This document shows positions 8,393 to 17,630 of a stretch of DNA of 64,000 nt, in pieces. Numbering within the stretch: position 1 is the stretch's first letter; every line of letters begins with the position of its first letter. The DNA lies in the NCBI GenBank assembly GCA_902774155.1, contig CACYHF010000007.1, positions 33,101-97,100 on the forward strand, read 5' to 3'. This DNA comes from an uncultured Bacteroidia bacterium (GTDB lineage: Bacteria > Bacteroidota > Bacteroidia > Bacteroidales > UBA932). The position numbers and the translations under genes were made by a program. The notes beneath the pieces were generated by a model, which was not told the DNA's origin, did not search any database, and saw only the letters and a list, made by a program, of their open reading frames with translations.

Positions 8393-11300
8393 ATGACTCG
8401 TAAAACCTTACTGGCCATTTGCTTGCTGTTGGCGAGCCTTCCGCTCAAGGCGCAGTTCTATCTGAACGGAGACGACCCCGCCCGCACGCGTTGGTATACC
8501 CTGGAAACGCCCCATTATCAGCTCATTTATCCCATAGGGGTAGATTCGCTGGCCCGTACCTATGCCCGGCAGCTGGAGCAGTTCCGCGTTCCTATGGGCC
8601 GAAGTATCGGCATCACGCCCGGAGAGGGGCAGCGCCGGAAACTTCCGGTGGTTTTGCACGCCTACAACCCCTATTCCAACGGCTCCGTGGGTTGGGCGCC
8701 TTCCCGGATGGACCTGTATACGCTGCCGGATGCCTACGGGCCGGATCCTGTTCCCTGGTCCATTCAGCTGACCTCACACGAACCCCGCCACCAGGCACAG
8801 TTCCAGTCGGCTGGAAAAGGATGGTTCAAGCTGTTCAACATCCTGGGCGGAGAAGCCTGGAACCCCGTGGCCTGGCAGGTTTACTTCGGCTGGGCGCTGG
8901 GAGAAGGCGATGCCGTTGTGGCTGAAACCGGTCTGTGGAACGGCGGCACACGCGCCCGTACGGCCGATTTTCTCAACTATTACCGCGTGGCGCTGGACCA
9001 GGACGAATACCGCAACTGGTTCCGCTGGCGTTACGGTTCCTATAAGCACGAAACCCCGGACCATTATGCCGTGGGCTACCTTACCGTGGCCGGCGCCCGT
9101 TACCTCACCGGGAACCCGCTTATCATCAGACAAACCCAGGAAACGGGACGGAAAAAGCCCTGGCTTTTGTCCGGCAGCTTCCGGGACGCCTTGCGGAAAA
9201 ACAGCCAGGGGAAGCGCTTCGACGAACGTTTTAGACAAATTCTGGATACAGTCAATGTCCATTGGCAGGCCGATGCCGACCGCCGCGCCCCTTTCCTGGA
9301 GATGGAGCAGATTACGCCATCGGCCTCCTTCCCGATGAACTACTCTACCCCGCAGGTATGCCCCGACGGAACCATTTTCGCGCTGCGGGAAGGTCATCTG
9401 CAACCGTCCGAAATGGTGGCCATCCGGGACGGACGCATCCGGCACATCATATATATCAACAGCACCCGCGCACCGCTCTATTATGAACCGAAGAAAAACC
9501 GGATTTATTGGACGGAAACGCGGCAGGACGCGCGCTGGAAGATGAGCGGTAGTTCGGTGGTGTCTTATTACGACCTTAGCACGGGAAAAGCACGGGACCT
9601 GGCCACCGGACACTATTACCACAACGCCCAGCCGTCGGAGGACGGAAGCCTGCTGGTGGCGGCTGAATATATGCCGGAGGGAACGAACTACGTGGTGCTG
9701 CTATCGGCCGAAAACGGACAGGAGATGCGCCGTATCCGCGTTCCGGACGGCATCCAGGCGGTGGAATTCGGCTGGCTGGGAGAGATCATCTACGTAGAAG
9801 GCATTGCCGCCGAAGGCTATGGTATCTACCGTATCACGCCGGAAGGAGTCTGGGAAGAGGAACTGCCGCCCAGCGTTCAGAAAATAACCAACCTGTCCGG
9901 TAATGGGAACTATCTGGAATGGGTGTCGGACCGCACGGGCGTGAACGAACTGTACCGCTACGAGCCGGACAGCGGACGTCTGTTGCAAATGACCAACACC
10001 CGTTACGGCACCACAGACCCGGTGAGTGACGGACAATACCTGTATACCGTATCGCAGACCCTGGAGGGCGCCCAGCTTTTCCGCACGCCCCTGAGCGCCT
10101 TACAGCCGCGCGAAGTGGCATTTACCGATGTCCATTCCTACTTCCTGGCCGACACCCTCACCGCACAGGAAAGGGCGTTGGGGCCGGGGCCGGATCTGTC
10201 ATCGGCCGTTCCTATGAGTACGCCCAAGCGCTATAACAAACTCACCCACCCCCTGCGGATGCACTCCTGGCTGCCGTTATACTTGAACTATGACGCCGTG
10301 AAGGAAGGCTCTATGGATCTGACTTACAAAACGGCATCCATAGGCCTCAGCGGCTTTTTCCAGAATACGCTGGGGACGGTTTCCGGTATGGTGGGCTACA
10401 GCCTGCACCGCAGTCCGGACAATCGTGAAAACTGGCGCAACGCCTTCCACGCAAAAGTGACGTACAGCGGCCAGTATCCCGTTTTCGAGGCCAGCCTGGA
10501 CGTGGGAGACCGCGCCTCCCGGCAATACTATGTGAATCAGTATATCCAGCCGCTCATTACCAACCAGACGCTGGGTGTTTTCCTGCGCAAAGCACCGCTG
10601 GTAGACCTTTCTTTCCGGGCATACGTCCCCCTTACCGTGCGCCGCTTCGGGGTCACCTACGGCCTGATTCCCCAGGTGAGATATTCCTTCTCCAACAACT
10701 GGCTGGCCACGGATCCGATCCAATGGGAAGTACCCAAACGCTTTATCGGCCTGAAAACATACTATAAGCTCATCGATACAGGGACCAACGCCAATGTCCC
10801 GCTGCAACGCTTATCGGCATCGGTTCGCGCTTACGCCGTGCTTCCCAAAGCCTCCAGCAATGTCTATCCCCGCCTGGGCGTGGGGGCCGAATTGGGCGTC
10901 AGCGTCCGGCCGGGCCTGTCGCATTTGTTCCCGGCCAACCTCTACGCCTATGCCTACGGATATCTGCCCGGCATCTGGAGCACGCAAGGCCTCAAAATCA
11001 CCGGCATGGTGCAGCGGCAACTGCGCTCCGGGACGCCGTTCTTCGGCGAAATGGCCATCAATACCCTGCCCCGGGGCTTCCAGTCGGATGTAAGCTCGGT
11101 GGTGGCCCAGGGGTATCCGCTGCAATGGAAGGTAACGGCCGATTACGCCATTCCCATCTACGTGGGAGACCTTTCCATCCCCGGCGTGGCCTATATCACC
11201 CATTTCGTCCTTACCCCGCACGCCGACTTCGCCGGCCTGGGCGGCGACCATCTCTGGAGCGCCGGCGCAGACTTAACGGCCCAGTTGGCCAAGCTTATCT

Positions 11301-11416
11301 TACCCTTCGACAGCTCCCTGGGCGTATCTTTCTCCTGGCTGGGCGGCAGCTGGTACAAAAACACCGGCCAGGAAAAACCCTGGTCGGTGAGCCTGATCCT
11401 GGGGATGGATTTCTAA
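8393..11416 (+). CDS. Large secreted/outer-membrane protein: HExxH domain, beta-propeller, C-terminal barrel
   Basis: A 1007-residue protein with a Sec signal (MTRKTLLAICLLLASLPLKAQ). The N-terminal third carries HEPRHQAQFQ, which fits the zincin HExxH pattern, followed about 40 residues on by GWALGEGDAVVAE, a possible third zinc ligand. The middle (about residues 310-590) has repeated propeller-like strands of the TolB/WD40-like type. The final 380 residues alternate hydrophobic and aromatic strands and end in Phe (LILGMDF), as outer-membrane barrels do. Related Bacteroidota proteins are usually annotated only as membrane or TolB-like proteins. A protease role is inference. The ATG at 8393 is chosen because it starts the signal peptide and follows a promoter box. 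Confidence 0.75.
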   Translation: MTRKTLLAICLLLASLPLKAQFYLNGDDPARTRWYTLETPHYQLIYPIGVDSLARTYARQLEQFRVPMGRSIGITPGEGQRRKLPVVLHAYNPYSNGSVGWAPSRMDLYTLPDAYGPDPVPWSIQLTSHEPRHQAQFQSAGKGWFKLFNILGGEAWNPVAWQVYFGWALGEGDAVVAETGLWNGGTRARTADFLNYYRVALDQDEYRNWFRWRYGSYKHETPDHYAVGYLTVAGARYLTGNPLIIRQTQETGRKKPWLLSGSFRDALRKNSQGKRFDERFRQILDTVNVHWQADADRRAPFLEMEQITPSASFPMNYSTPQVCPDGTIFALREGHLQPSEMVAIRDGRIRHIIYINSTRAPLYYEPKKNRIYWTETRQDARWKMSGSSVVSYYDLSTGKARDLATGHYYHNAQPSEDGSLLVAAEYMPEGTNYVVLLSAENGQEMRRIRVPDGIQAVEFGWLGEIIYVEGIAAEGYGIYRITPEGVWEEELPPSVQKITNLSGNGNYLEWVSDRTGVNELYRYEPDSGRLLQMTNTRYGTTDPVSDGQYLYTVSQTLEGAQLFRTPLSALQPREVAFTDVHSYFLADTLTAQERALGPGPDLSSAVPMSTPKRYNKLTHPLRMHSWLPLYLNYDAVKEGSMDLTYKTASIGLSGFFQNTLGTVSGMVGYSLHRSPDNRENWRNAFHAKVTYSGQYPVFEASLDVGDRASRQYYVNQYIQPLITNQTLGVFLRKAPLVDLSFRAYVPLTVRRFGVTYGLIPQVRYSFSNNWLATDPIQWEVPKRFIGLKTYYKLIDTGTNANVPLQRLSASVRAYAVLPKASSNVYPRLGVGAELGVSVRPGLSHLFPANLYAYAYGYLPGIWSTQGLKITGMVQRQLRSGTPFFGEMAINTLPRGFQSDVSSVVAQGYPLQWKVTADYAIPIYVGDLSIPGVAYITHFVLTPHADFAGLGGDHLWSAGADLTAQLAKLILPFDSSLGVSFSWLGGSWYKNTGQEKPWSVSLILGMDF

Positions 11417-11420
11417 ACCT

Positions 11421-12035
11421 CTAGCGGAAGAACTGCTCGATCCAGTCCTGATCCACCTGCGCGAAGCCTTCGGCCGGTTTCACGGAGGGGTTCCGGGCCA
11501 GGATACCGCGGGCGTCTTCGTACACATTGAACCCCACGTTCACCACCTGCATCTGGCCTTCCAGCGGAAAGGCCAAGACCAGGTCGTTGTCGGCCCCCTC
11601 CAGACGGAGGAATTTGAGGGAGGCATTCGCCGCGGCGGGGTTTTTGGCCGATAACTCCCTGCGGGTGACCCATTTGCACATTTCCAGGACGCAGTCGTCC
11701 AGGCCGGCGTCGTGGACGTTCACCTTCTCGATGAGTTCCCCTACTTCCTTTACGCGCCGCAGGGTGTATCCTTCCAGCTCCTTCACGGCCTCCTCCACAG
11801 CCTGCGGGGGCTGCTGGTTTCCCGGCAACAACCACACCATAAGGCGGGTGTCAGGGTCGTGATACAGGGTCTGGTACAGCGCCAGGTTGCGGTGACCGCA
11901 GTAAGGGCATTCCCAGACGAATAAAGAGCCGTCCTTGACCCGGGCTTTGAGCGGCGGGTCAAGGGCGACGTTAATGCTTTGACGGATTTCGATTTCCGTC
12001 TGCTGGTGGCAATGATTACAGCTTACGGGCACCAT
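11421..12035 (-). CDS. CpXC domain protein
   Basis: A 204-residue protein whose N-terminus carries two C-x-x-C pairs (CNHC at about residue 6 and CPYC at about 43), typical of the CpXC family and likely to bind zinc. The rest is a mixed alpha/beta region of unknown role, ending in QDWIEQFFR. No signal peptide, so probably cytoplasmic. Its ATG lies inside the end of galK (20-nt overlap), so it is co-transcribed and perhaps translationally coupled with galK. Nothing else links it functionally to galactose metabolism. Function unknown. Confidence 0.8.
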   Translation of the reverse strand: MVPVSCNHCHQQTEIEIRQSINVALDPPLKARVKDGSLFVWECPYCGHRNLALYQTLYHDPDTRLMVWLLPGNQQPPQAVEEAVKELEGYTLRRVKEVGELIEKVNVHDAGLDDCVLEMCKWVTRRELSAKNPAAANASLKFLRLEGADNDLVLAFPLEGQMQVVNVGFNVYEDARGILARNPSVKPAEGFAQVDQDWIEQFFR

Positions 12036-13158
12036 CGCTGATTACCACATTGTAAATCTTGGGGGCGTGGCCGAACTTGAGCGTGAACTCCTGGACAGCC
12101 GTGTTGATGAAGGTTTCGTAGAGTTCGTTCTTTACCAGGTTGATGGTGCAGCCGCCGAAACCGCCGCCCATCACGCGGGAGCCGGTGACCTCGCACTTGC
12201 GGGCCAGCTTGTTCAGGAAGTCCAGTTCCTCGCAGGAGACTTCGTACAGGCGGGACAGACCGAAGTGGGTCTGGTACATCATTTCGCCCACGGTTTCGTA
12301 ATCGTCGCGCTCCAGGGCGTCGCACACATCCAGCACGCGCTGAACCTCACCAATCACATATTCGGCCCGGATGAAGTCTTCCTGGGAAATCTGGTCGCGG
12401 ACTTCGTCCAGCCATACGCGCTTGGCGTCCGAGAGGAAATCCACCTCCGGGTGGTTGGCGCGGATGGCGGCTGCGGCGCGCTCGCAGGATTCGCGGCGCT
12501 TGTTGTAGGCGCTATCGGCCAGCTGATGCTTTACGCAGGTGTCCAGCAGCACCAGTTTATAGCCCTTGGGGTGGAAGGGGAAATACTTGTACTCGCCGGT
12601 TTTGCAGTCCAGGCGGATCAGGGAGCCTTCCTTGCCGAAAAGGGACGCGAACTGGTCCATAATGCCGCACTTGACGCCGCAATAGTTGTGCTCCGTGCTC
12701 TGGCCGATTTTGGCCAGTTCGAACTTGTCGATGCCGTTGCCGTTGATTTCGTTGATGGCATAAGCGAAGACGCTTTCCAGGGCGGCCGATGAGCTGAGGC
12801 CGGCGCCCAGGGGGACGTCGCCGGCAAAGACGGCGTCGAAGCCCTGCACCTTACCGCCGCGCTTGAGCGTTTCCATACAAACGCCGAAGATGTAGCGGGG
12901 CCAGTGCTGTTCCGGTTTATCTTCCTCCGTGAGGCCGAAGCTCACCTTTTCATCGAAGTCGATGGAATACACGTTTACCCTGTCTGTTCCGTTGGGTTCG
13001 ATGGCGGCCATGATGCCGAAATTGATGGCGCCGGGGAACACGTAACCACCGTTATAGTCCGTATGCTCGCCGATGAGGTTGATACGGCCCGAAGACATAT
13101 ACAGGGTGCCTTCCTTCCCAAAGAGGCTTCTAAACTTGCTTAGGATCTGTTCTTTCAT
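12016..13158 (-). CDS. galK: Galactokinase
   Basis: Phosphorylates alpha-D-galactose to galactose 1-phosphate in the Leloir pathway; a GHMP-family kinase. It is 380 residues, the usual length. The galactokinase signature GRINLIGEHTDYNGG lies near residue 24, the GHMP ATP-loop LGAGLSSSAALE near 117, and the C-terminal motif GGGFGGCTINL near 337. A TATATTTG promoter box lies 30 nt before the ATG at 13158. The epimerase that would supply the alpha anomer is present about 5 kb away as the fusion partner of dihydrofolate reductase. No galT or galE is seen in the window. Confidence 0.97.
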   Translation of the reverse strand: MKEQILSKFRSLFGKEGTLYMSSGRINLIGEHTDYNGGYVFPGAINFGIMAAIEPNGTDRVNVYSIDFDEKVSFGLTEEDKPEQHWPRYIFGVCMETLKRGGKVQGFDAVFAGDVPLGAGLSSSAALESVFAYAINEINGNGIDKFELAKIGQSTEHNYCGVKCGIMDQFASLFGKEGSLIRLDCKTGEYKYFPFHPKGYKLVLLDTCVKHQLADSAYNKRRESCERAAAAIRANHPEVDFLSDAKRVWLDEVRDQISQEDFIRAEYVIGEVQRVLDVCDALERDDYETVGEMMYQTHFGLSRLYEVSCEELDFLNKLARKCEVTGSRVMGGGFGGCTINLVKNELYETFINTAVQEFTLKFGHAPKIYNVVISDGARKL

Positions 13159-13188
13159 ATGGAGTGTTTTGTTTTAGTGTCTATCATA

Positions 13189-13196
13189 CAAATATA
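13189..13196 (-). promoter_or_regulatory. -7 box (TATATTTG) before galK
   Basis: A consensus TAnnTTTG on the minus strand with a 30-nt stretch to the galK start. Probably drives galK and the overlapping CpXC gene. Confidence 0.5.
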
Positions 13197-13212
13197 GTCA
13201 TTTTTTCTTTTT

Positions 13213-13242
13213 TGTCAATCTGAGCGTAGCGAAGAATCTGTA
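13213..13242 (-). repeat. Dispersed 30-nt repeat of the AGATTCTTCGC...GCTCAG type
   Basis: On the minus strand this reads as AGATTCTTCGCTACGCTCAG plus a short tail, a sequence type I recognise as common between genes in Bacteroidota and some other phyla. Here it supplies the last codons and stop of the neighbouring nuclease-like gene. Only one copy is in the window. Confidence 0.5.
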
Positions 13243-14204
13243 GGCGCAATGTATTCCAACCAGATGGGGCAATGGTCGGAAGCTCCGCCCAGGTAACGGG
13301 GGCCGGAATAGGTGCGCAGGGGCTTGGTGCCGGCGTGGGCCTTGTCAGATGTTTCCAGGAAAGGCGGGTGCAGGATGGTCATTCGCGCCGGCAGGCCGGG
13401 CGGGCCGAAAAACATATCAATAAGTTCCCACACGCCTTCATAACGGATGGTTCCTTCCCCCTGCTCATAGAGCGGTTCTGCATAGTTTTGCAGCGTAGGT
13501 TCCAAGAGTTGGTAAACCGGATTGGCCGGCGTATCGTTGAAATCACCCATTGCGATGACGGATGAAACGCCTGACACTGCAAGGGAATCGGCCAGTTGTT
13601 TCAGACGTAGCACGGCTATCTTCCTCCGAGGTTCAGACACGGCGGCCCCGCCGTATTTGGAGGGGTGGTGATTCACCAGCACGGCCCTCTCTCCCCCGGG
13701 CCCTGTGAATTGGGCCAGCAGGATGTCACGCGTGGCCATAACGGTAGAATCTGCGTTATACAGATGACAGGGTTTGGCGGTCTCCATTTGGAGGCGTGTA
13801 CTCCGGTACAGCAGGGCCACATCGATTCCCCGTGGATCCGGAGACTCGAAATGCACCACCCGGTAATCCAGCTTCCGCAGCAGCGTTGTCTGGATTAATT
13901 GCCTCAGTACAAATGCGTTCTCCACTTCCGCCAGGCCGATGATATCCGGCAGCCCTCCCTGCTCCGATGCCGCCCACAGAACGGTTTTCGCTACTGTCTG
14001 GCACTTGGTCCGGAATCTCTTCCGGGTCCAATGGCGCTCTCCGCGGGCACTGAACTCCGTATCGGCCTTGCCGGCTCCGCCGTCCCGCGGGTCAAAAAAA
14101 TTCTCTACGTTCCAAAACAACACCCGCATCGTATCGGCCGGCGCCCTTCCATCGGCCAAAAGGGGCAAAATCAGGCCCAATAGCAGCAAAAATCCTCTCT
14201 TCAT
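13215..14204 (-). CDS. Secreted endonuclease/exonuclease/phosphatase family protein
   Basis: A 329-residue protein with a signal peptide (MKRGFLLLLGLILPLLADG), so exported. The EEP fold (DNase I / inositol phosphatase type) is supported by FWNVENFFDP, the metal-binding Glu in GLAEVEN, GIDVALLYR, the His in NHHPSKYGG and MGDFNDTPANP. The C-terminal catalytic pair is probably in GGASDHCPIWLEY. The substrate may be a nucleic acid or a phosphoester; the sequence does not say. The last residues (about TDSSLRSD) come from a dispersed intergenic repeat and are unlikely to be part of the original fold. It lies downstream of a 111-bp miniature element and upstream of galK on the same strand. Confidence 0.88.
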   Translation of the reverse strand: MKRGFLLLLGLILPLLADGRAPADTMRVLFWNVENFFDPRDGGAGKADTEFSARGERHWTRKRFRTKCQTVAKTVLWAASEQGGLPDIIGLAEVENAFVLRQLIQTTLLRKLDYRVVHFESPDPRGIDVALLYRSTRLQMETAKPCHLYNADSTVMATRDILLAQFTGPGGERAVLVNHHPSKYGGAAVSEPRRKIAVLRLKQLADSLAVSGVSSVIAMGDFNDTPANPVYQLLEPTLQNYAEPLYEQGEGTIRYEGVWELIDMFFGPPGLPARMTILHPPFLETSDKAHAGTKPLRTYSGPRYLGGASDHCPIWLEYIAPTDSSLRSD

Positions 14205-14233
14205 ACCCCAAAGTTACACAATCAGCCCATTGT

Positions 14234-14344
14234 CCGTGGCAGCTAATCCCCTCACCATCAAGCATATACACTATAGTCCTCGTTCATTTTTTGAACGAGG
14301 ACTATACTATAACTCGCTGTTGGACAGCTACTTAGCTGCCACGC
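14234..14344. repeat. 111-bp palindromic miniature element, copy B
   Basis: Arm 42 nt, hairpin 27 nt (14276-14302), arm 42 nt, matching copy A at 7291-7401 in length and layout. The ends are a clean inverted repeat: GTGGCAGCTAA at 14236-14246 and its complement at 14333-14343. The right arm holds a second small stem (GCTGT/ACAGC). It lies just after the ychF stop codon and before the EEP gene, filling most of the 144-nt gap. Confidence 0.8.
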
Positions 14345-14348
14345 CAAC

Positions 14349-15452
14349 CTACACGTTGAAGAGGAAGTGCATGATATCACCGTCCTGGACTACGTAGTCT
14401 TTGCCTTCGATGCCCATTTTACCGGCGGCACGGACGGCAGCTTCGGTCTTGTACTGCACGAAATCTTCGTACTTGATTACTTCAGCGCGGATGAAGCCGC
14501 GTTCGAAGTCCGTGTGGATGACACCGGCGGCACGGGGTGCTTTGTCGCCGGCCACGATGGTCCAGGCGCGGCATTCGTCGGCCCCGGCGGTGAAGAAGGT
14601 CCTGAGTCCCAGCAGGCGGTAGGCCGATTGGATCAGGCGCACTACGCCGCTCTCCTGCAGGCCCATCTCTTCCAGGAACATCTGGCGGTCTTCGTACTCT
14701 TCGATTTCCGCAATCTCTGCTTCAGCGCGGGCCGATATCACCAAAATCTGGGCGTTCTCGGCGGCCACGGCGGCGCGGACAGCTTCCACATAGGCGTTGC
14801 CGGAAGCGGCCGAAGCTTCATCCACGTTGCACACATAAAGGACGGGCTTGTTGGTGAGCAGGTACAGATCGCGGGCCATCTGCTCCTCTTCGGGATTCTC
14901 CGGTACCACTTCGCGGCAGGAGCGGCCCTGCTGCAGCACCTCCCGATAGCGAAGCAGGAGTGACAGCAGTTTCTTGGCGTCTTTGTCGCCGCCGGTGGTG
15001 GCCTGCTTCTCTACTTTCTTGATGCGGTTTTCCACCGTCTCCAGGTCTTTGAGCTGCAGTTCGGCATCTACCACTTCCTTATCCCGGACGGGGTCTACAG
15101 AGCCGTCTACGTGGACGATATTACCGTCGTCGAAGCAGCGCAGCACGTGCAGGATGGCGTCGCATTCACGGATGTTGGCCAGGAACTGGTTGCCCAGACC
15201 TTCGCCGCGGGAAGCACCTTTCACCAGACCCGCAATGTCCACGATCTCCACCGTGGCGGGAATGGTACGCTTGGGCTGGCAGATTTCCGTGAGCACCTCC
15301 AGGCGCTTGTCGGGCACGTTGGTGGAACCCACGTTGGGCTCGATGGTGCAGAAAGGGAAGTTGGCGCTCTGGGCTTTCCCGGAGCTTACGCAGTTAAATA
15401 AAGTAGACTTGCCCACATTGGGCAAGCCTACTATTCCACACTTTAAAGACAT
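14349..15452 (-). CDS. ychF: Redox-regulated ATPase YchF (OLA1 family)
   Basis: Cytoplasmic Obg-related P-loop protein that prefers ATP and associates with ribosomes. It is 367 residues, the family length. Motifs are GLPNVGKSTLFN (G1), DIAGLVKGASRGEGLGNQFL (G3 and switch region), and NVDE in place of the usual NKxD, the hallmark that explains the nucleotide preference. The C-terminal TGS domain ends in VVQDGDIMHFLFNV. It starts 12 nt after the PpiD-like gene and is probably co-transcribed with it. The 111-bp repeat follows its stop codon. Confidence 0.97.
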   Translation of the reverse strand: MSLKCGIVGLPNVGKSTLFNCVSSGKAQSANFPFCTIEPNVGSTNVPDKRLEVLTEICQPKRTIPATVEIVDIAGLVKGASRGEGLGNQFLANIRECDAILHVLRCFDDGNIVHVDGSVDPVRDKEVVDAELQLKDLETVENRIKKVEKQATTGGDKDAKKLLSLLLRYREVLQQGRSCREVVPENPEEEQMARDLYLLTNKPVLYVCNVDEASAASGNAYVEAVRAAVAAENAQILVISARAEAEIAEIEEYEDRQMFLEEMGLQESGVVRLIQSAYRLLGLRTFFTAGADECRAWTIVAGDKAPRAAGVIHTDFERGFIRAEVIKYEDFVQYKTEAAVRAAGKMGIEGKDYVVQDGDIMHFLFNV

Positions 15453-15464
15453 AGTGCCTATCTA

Positions 15465-17552
15465 TTAATAGAAACGGGCGCGGTTGTCCTCCACGGTCTT
15501 GTCCATCATGAGGGGAACCAGCATCTGGCTGTGATAGGAGTCGATGCGGGCCTGGGCGGCTTTGGCGTCGTCTTCGGTGAAGTAGGCGCCGGTTTCGCGG
15601 CTGTTCACCTGGAACACATAGGTGCCCATGATGCCGGCCACGGGGCCGCTGATAACACCTTCCTTGGCCGCAGCCACGGCACCAATCAGGGACGGCTCCG
15701 TGGTGGGGGCGGAAGAAATGGAGAAGGTAACATCCGACAGGTTGGAAACCGTGGTGCCCAGCTTTTCAGCAATGGCCTCCAGGCTGTTCAGACCGGCGAT
15801 CTGGTCGGCCACTTCCTGGCAGCGTTTCTGGGAATACTTCTCCTGATACAGCAGGGACTTGATGTTGTCGGACACTTCATCCACCTTGGCATAGCCTTCC
15901 TTGTGGGCGCCCTTCACGGCCACCACGAAGAAGTAATTGTTGTCCACGGTGATGATGCCGGAAGCCTTGCCGGGCTTGTTGTTGAAGGCCCAACGGGTTA
16001 CTTCCTTGGCGTGGCCGATGGAACCGTAGGTGTCCGTACCTTCATTGATGGTGAGGGAACGGGAGTAGATGCCGGTGGAATCACAGGCGGCCTTGTAGTT
16101 GGCATACTTGCCGGCGCTGCGCACAGCCAGGACGTTGGCCTTGTTGTAAATCTCGGCGTAGGTTTCCTTGCTGGGCAGGGAAGTCTTCTCAAACACGGCC
16201 ACTTTCTTCTTGGCCAGCGGCTTGGTGGCCTTGGTCACCTCTACGATGTGGGTGCCGTAAATGGTGGTCAGGATGTAAGGCTTGCCGATGGCGGCCGTGA
16301 GCACGGACTCGAAACCGGGAATCATGGCGTTCTGGGTCATCCAACCGAGGTTGCCCTGTTCGCCGTCCACGGCGTTGCCGGTATCGGCGGAATAGAGCGT
16401 GGCCAGGGTGGAGAAGTTGTTACCCTTGAGCACACCCAGGAGGCTGTCGGCCTGATGACGGGCATCTGCACCGGTGAGCATAATGTGACGTACGTACACA
16501 GAATCCGGCACGTTGGCGTTCTCCATGATGCGGGCGGCATAGAAGGTGGCACCAGACTGGACCACCGGGGAAACACCGCTGTTGTTGTCCGACACGAAGA
16601 GGTCGATGTCACGGTTCACGCTGCGGAGATCACCTGCTTTGTACCAGGTGTCGCTCCACTGGCGGTCACTGTTGCGCTGCAGGAAAGCACGCACGTTGTC
16701 CGTGGTGGAGAATTCGTCGTAGAGGGTGACGAATTCCGTATTCTGGGCGTTGATATCCTTGGCGGAAGGAGTTACCTCATATACGGCGTATTCGATGTCA
16801 CGCGTGGCCTTCTGGCGGAAGTTGTCCTTGTGGGCATTGTAATACTTCTGAATCTCGGCAGAGGAAATCACGATGGTGGAGTCCATCGGATAATACGTGT
16901 GGGGAGCCACCACGAAACTTACGTTGGCCGTGGTGTTGTTCTCCGAAATGGCGTTCTGGCTCTCCAGGGAGTTCACATAGGACGCGGCGGTGAAGAGGTT
17001 GAAATACTTCTCACTGTAGCGGTTGGAACGAACGGCGTTCAGGAGATAGTTGCGAAGCAGGATGCCGCGGCCGGATTCGTCGGCGTTGACATTCTCCATG
17101 AACTGGCGCACCAGGGCGGGAGAGAAGTTGCCGTTTTCATCGGTAAACAGGCCGGAAGAGGCCAGGATAGGGGAATTTTCCTCGCCGATGAAAAGGTCTG
17201 TCTGTTCCTGCTGACCTACGCGGATGCCGGCTTTCTCGATGGTGGGAATTACCAGCATACGGTCTACCAGGCTGTTCCAGGCGGCGTCGCGGGCCTGAAG
17301 CTGGGCCTGCTCGCTGGAAGCGGACTGACCGGTGAGCATTTCGCGCACGTCTGTCTGTTCCTTCACTTCCTGCTCAAATTCCTGATAAGAAACGGATTTG
17401 CCATTGATTTTGCCGACATCGTACTTGGAAGAAGCAGACTGGATGGTCTGGATGATGTCGGACGGATTCACAAGGAAGAGTAAAAGACCGAAGGCAATGA
17501 TGAGCGATGCACCAATGCCAAACTTAGTTCTGATGGTCTCAAGAGCTGCCAT
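15465..17552 (-). CDS. PpiD-like periplasmic foldase, SurA-N / parvulin type
   Basis: A 695-residue membrane-anchored chaperone. One N-terminal transmembrane helix (about residues 14-28, GASLIIAFGLLLFLV) follows a short cytoplasmic tail. A SurA/PpiD-like N-terminal chaperone domain starts with the line DVGKINGKSVSYQEFEQEV. At least one parvulin-type rotamase domain follows (VYVRHIMLTGADARHQADSLL, later GNLGWMTQNAMIPGFESVL). A second, more divergent parvulin-like repeat lies near residues 480-570. Likely role is folding of outer-membrane and secreted proteins. A TACTTTTG promoter box lies 48 nt upstream; ychF follows in the same operon. Confidence 0.9.
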   Translation of the reverse strand: MAALETIRTKFGIGASLIIAFGLLLFLVNPSDIIQTIQSASSKYDVGKINGKSVSYQEFEQEVKEQTDVREMLTGQSASSEQAQLQARDAAWNSLVDRMLVIPTIEKAGIRVGQQEQTDLFIGEENSPILASSGLFTDENGNFSPALVRQFMENVNADESGRGILLRNYLLNAVRSNRYSEKYFNLFTAASYVNSLESQNAISENNTTANVSFVVAPHTYYPMDSTIVISSAEIQKYYNAHKDNFRQKATRDIEYAVYEVTPSAKDINAQNTEFVTLYDEFSTTDNVRAFLQRNSDRQWSDTWYKAGDLRSVNRDIDLFVSDNNSGVSPVVQSGATFYAARIMENANVPDSVYVRHIMLTGADARHQADSLLGVLKGNNFSTLATLYSADTGNAVDGEQGNLGWMTQNAMIPGFESVLTAAIGKPYILTTIYGTHIVEVTKATKPLAKKKVAVFEKTSLPSKETYAEIYNKANVLAVRSAGKYANYKAACDSTGIYSRSLTINEGTDTYGSIGHAKEVTRWAFNNKPGKASGIITVDNNYFFVVAVKGAHKEGYAKVDEVSDNIKSLLYQEKYSQKRCQEVADQIAGLNSLEAIAEKLGTTVSNLSDVTFSISSAPTTEPSLIGAVAAAKEGVISGPVAGIMGTYVFQVNSRETGAYFTEDDAKAAQARIDSYHSQMLVPLMMDKTVEDNRARFY

Positions 17553-17600
17553 TTTGTTATGTATTTTTTATTATTTCCTATTTTTTTGCGTTAAGGGATG

Positions 17601-17608
17601 CAAAAGTA
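17601..17608 (-). promoter_or_regulatory. -7 box (TACTTTTG) before the PpiD-like gene
   Basis: TAnnTTTG match on the minus strand, 48 nt before the ATG. It suggests the foldase-ychF unit is transcribed separately from the upstream coaX-lptC genes. Confidence 0.45.
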
Positions 17609-17630
17609 CGAATTTTATTCTGAATTATCA

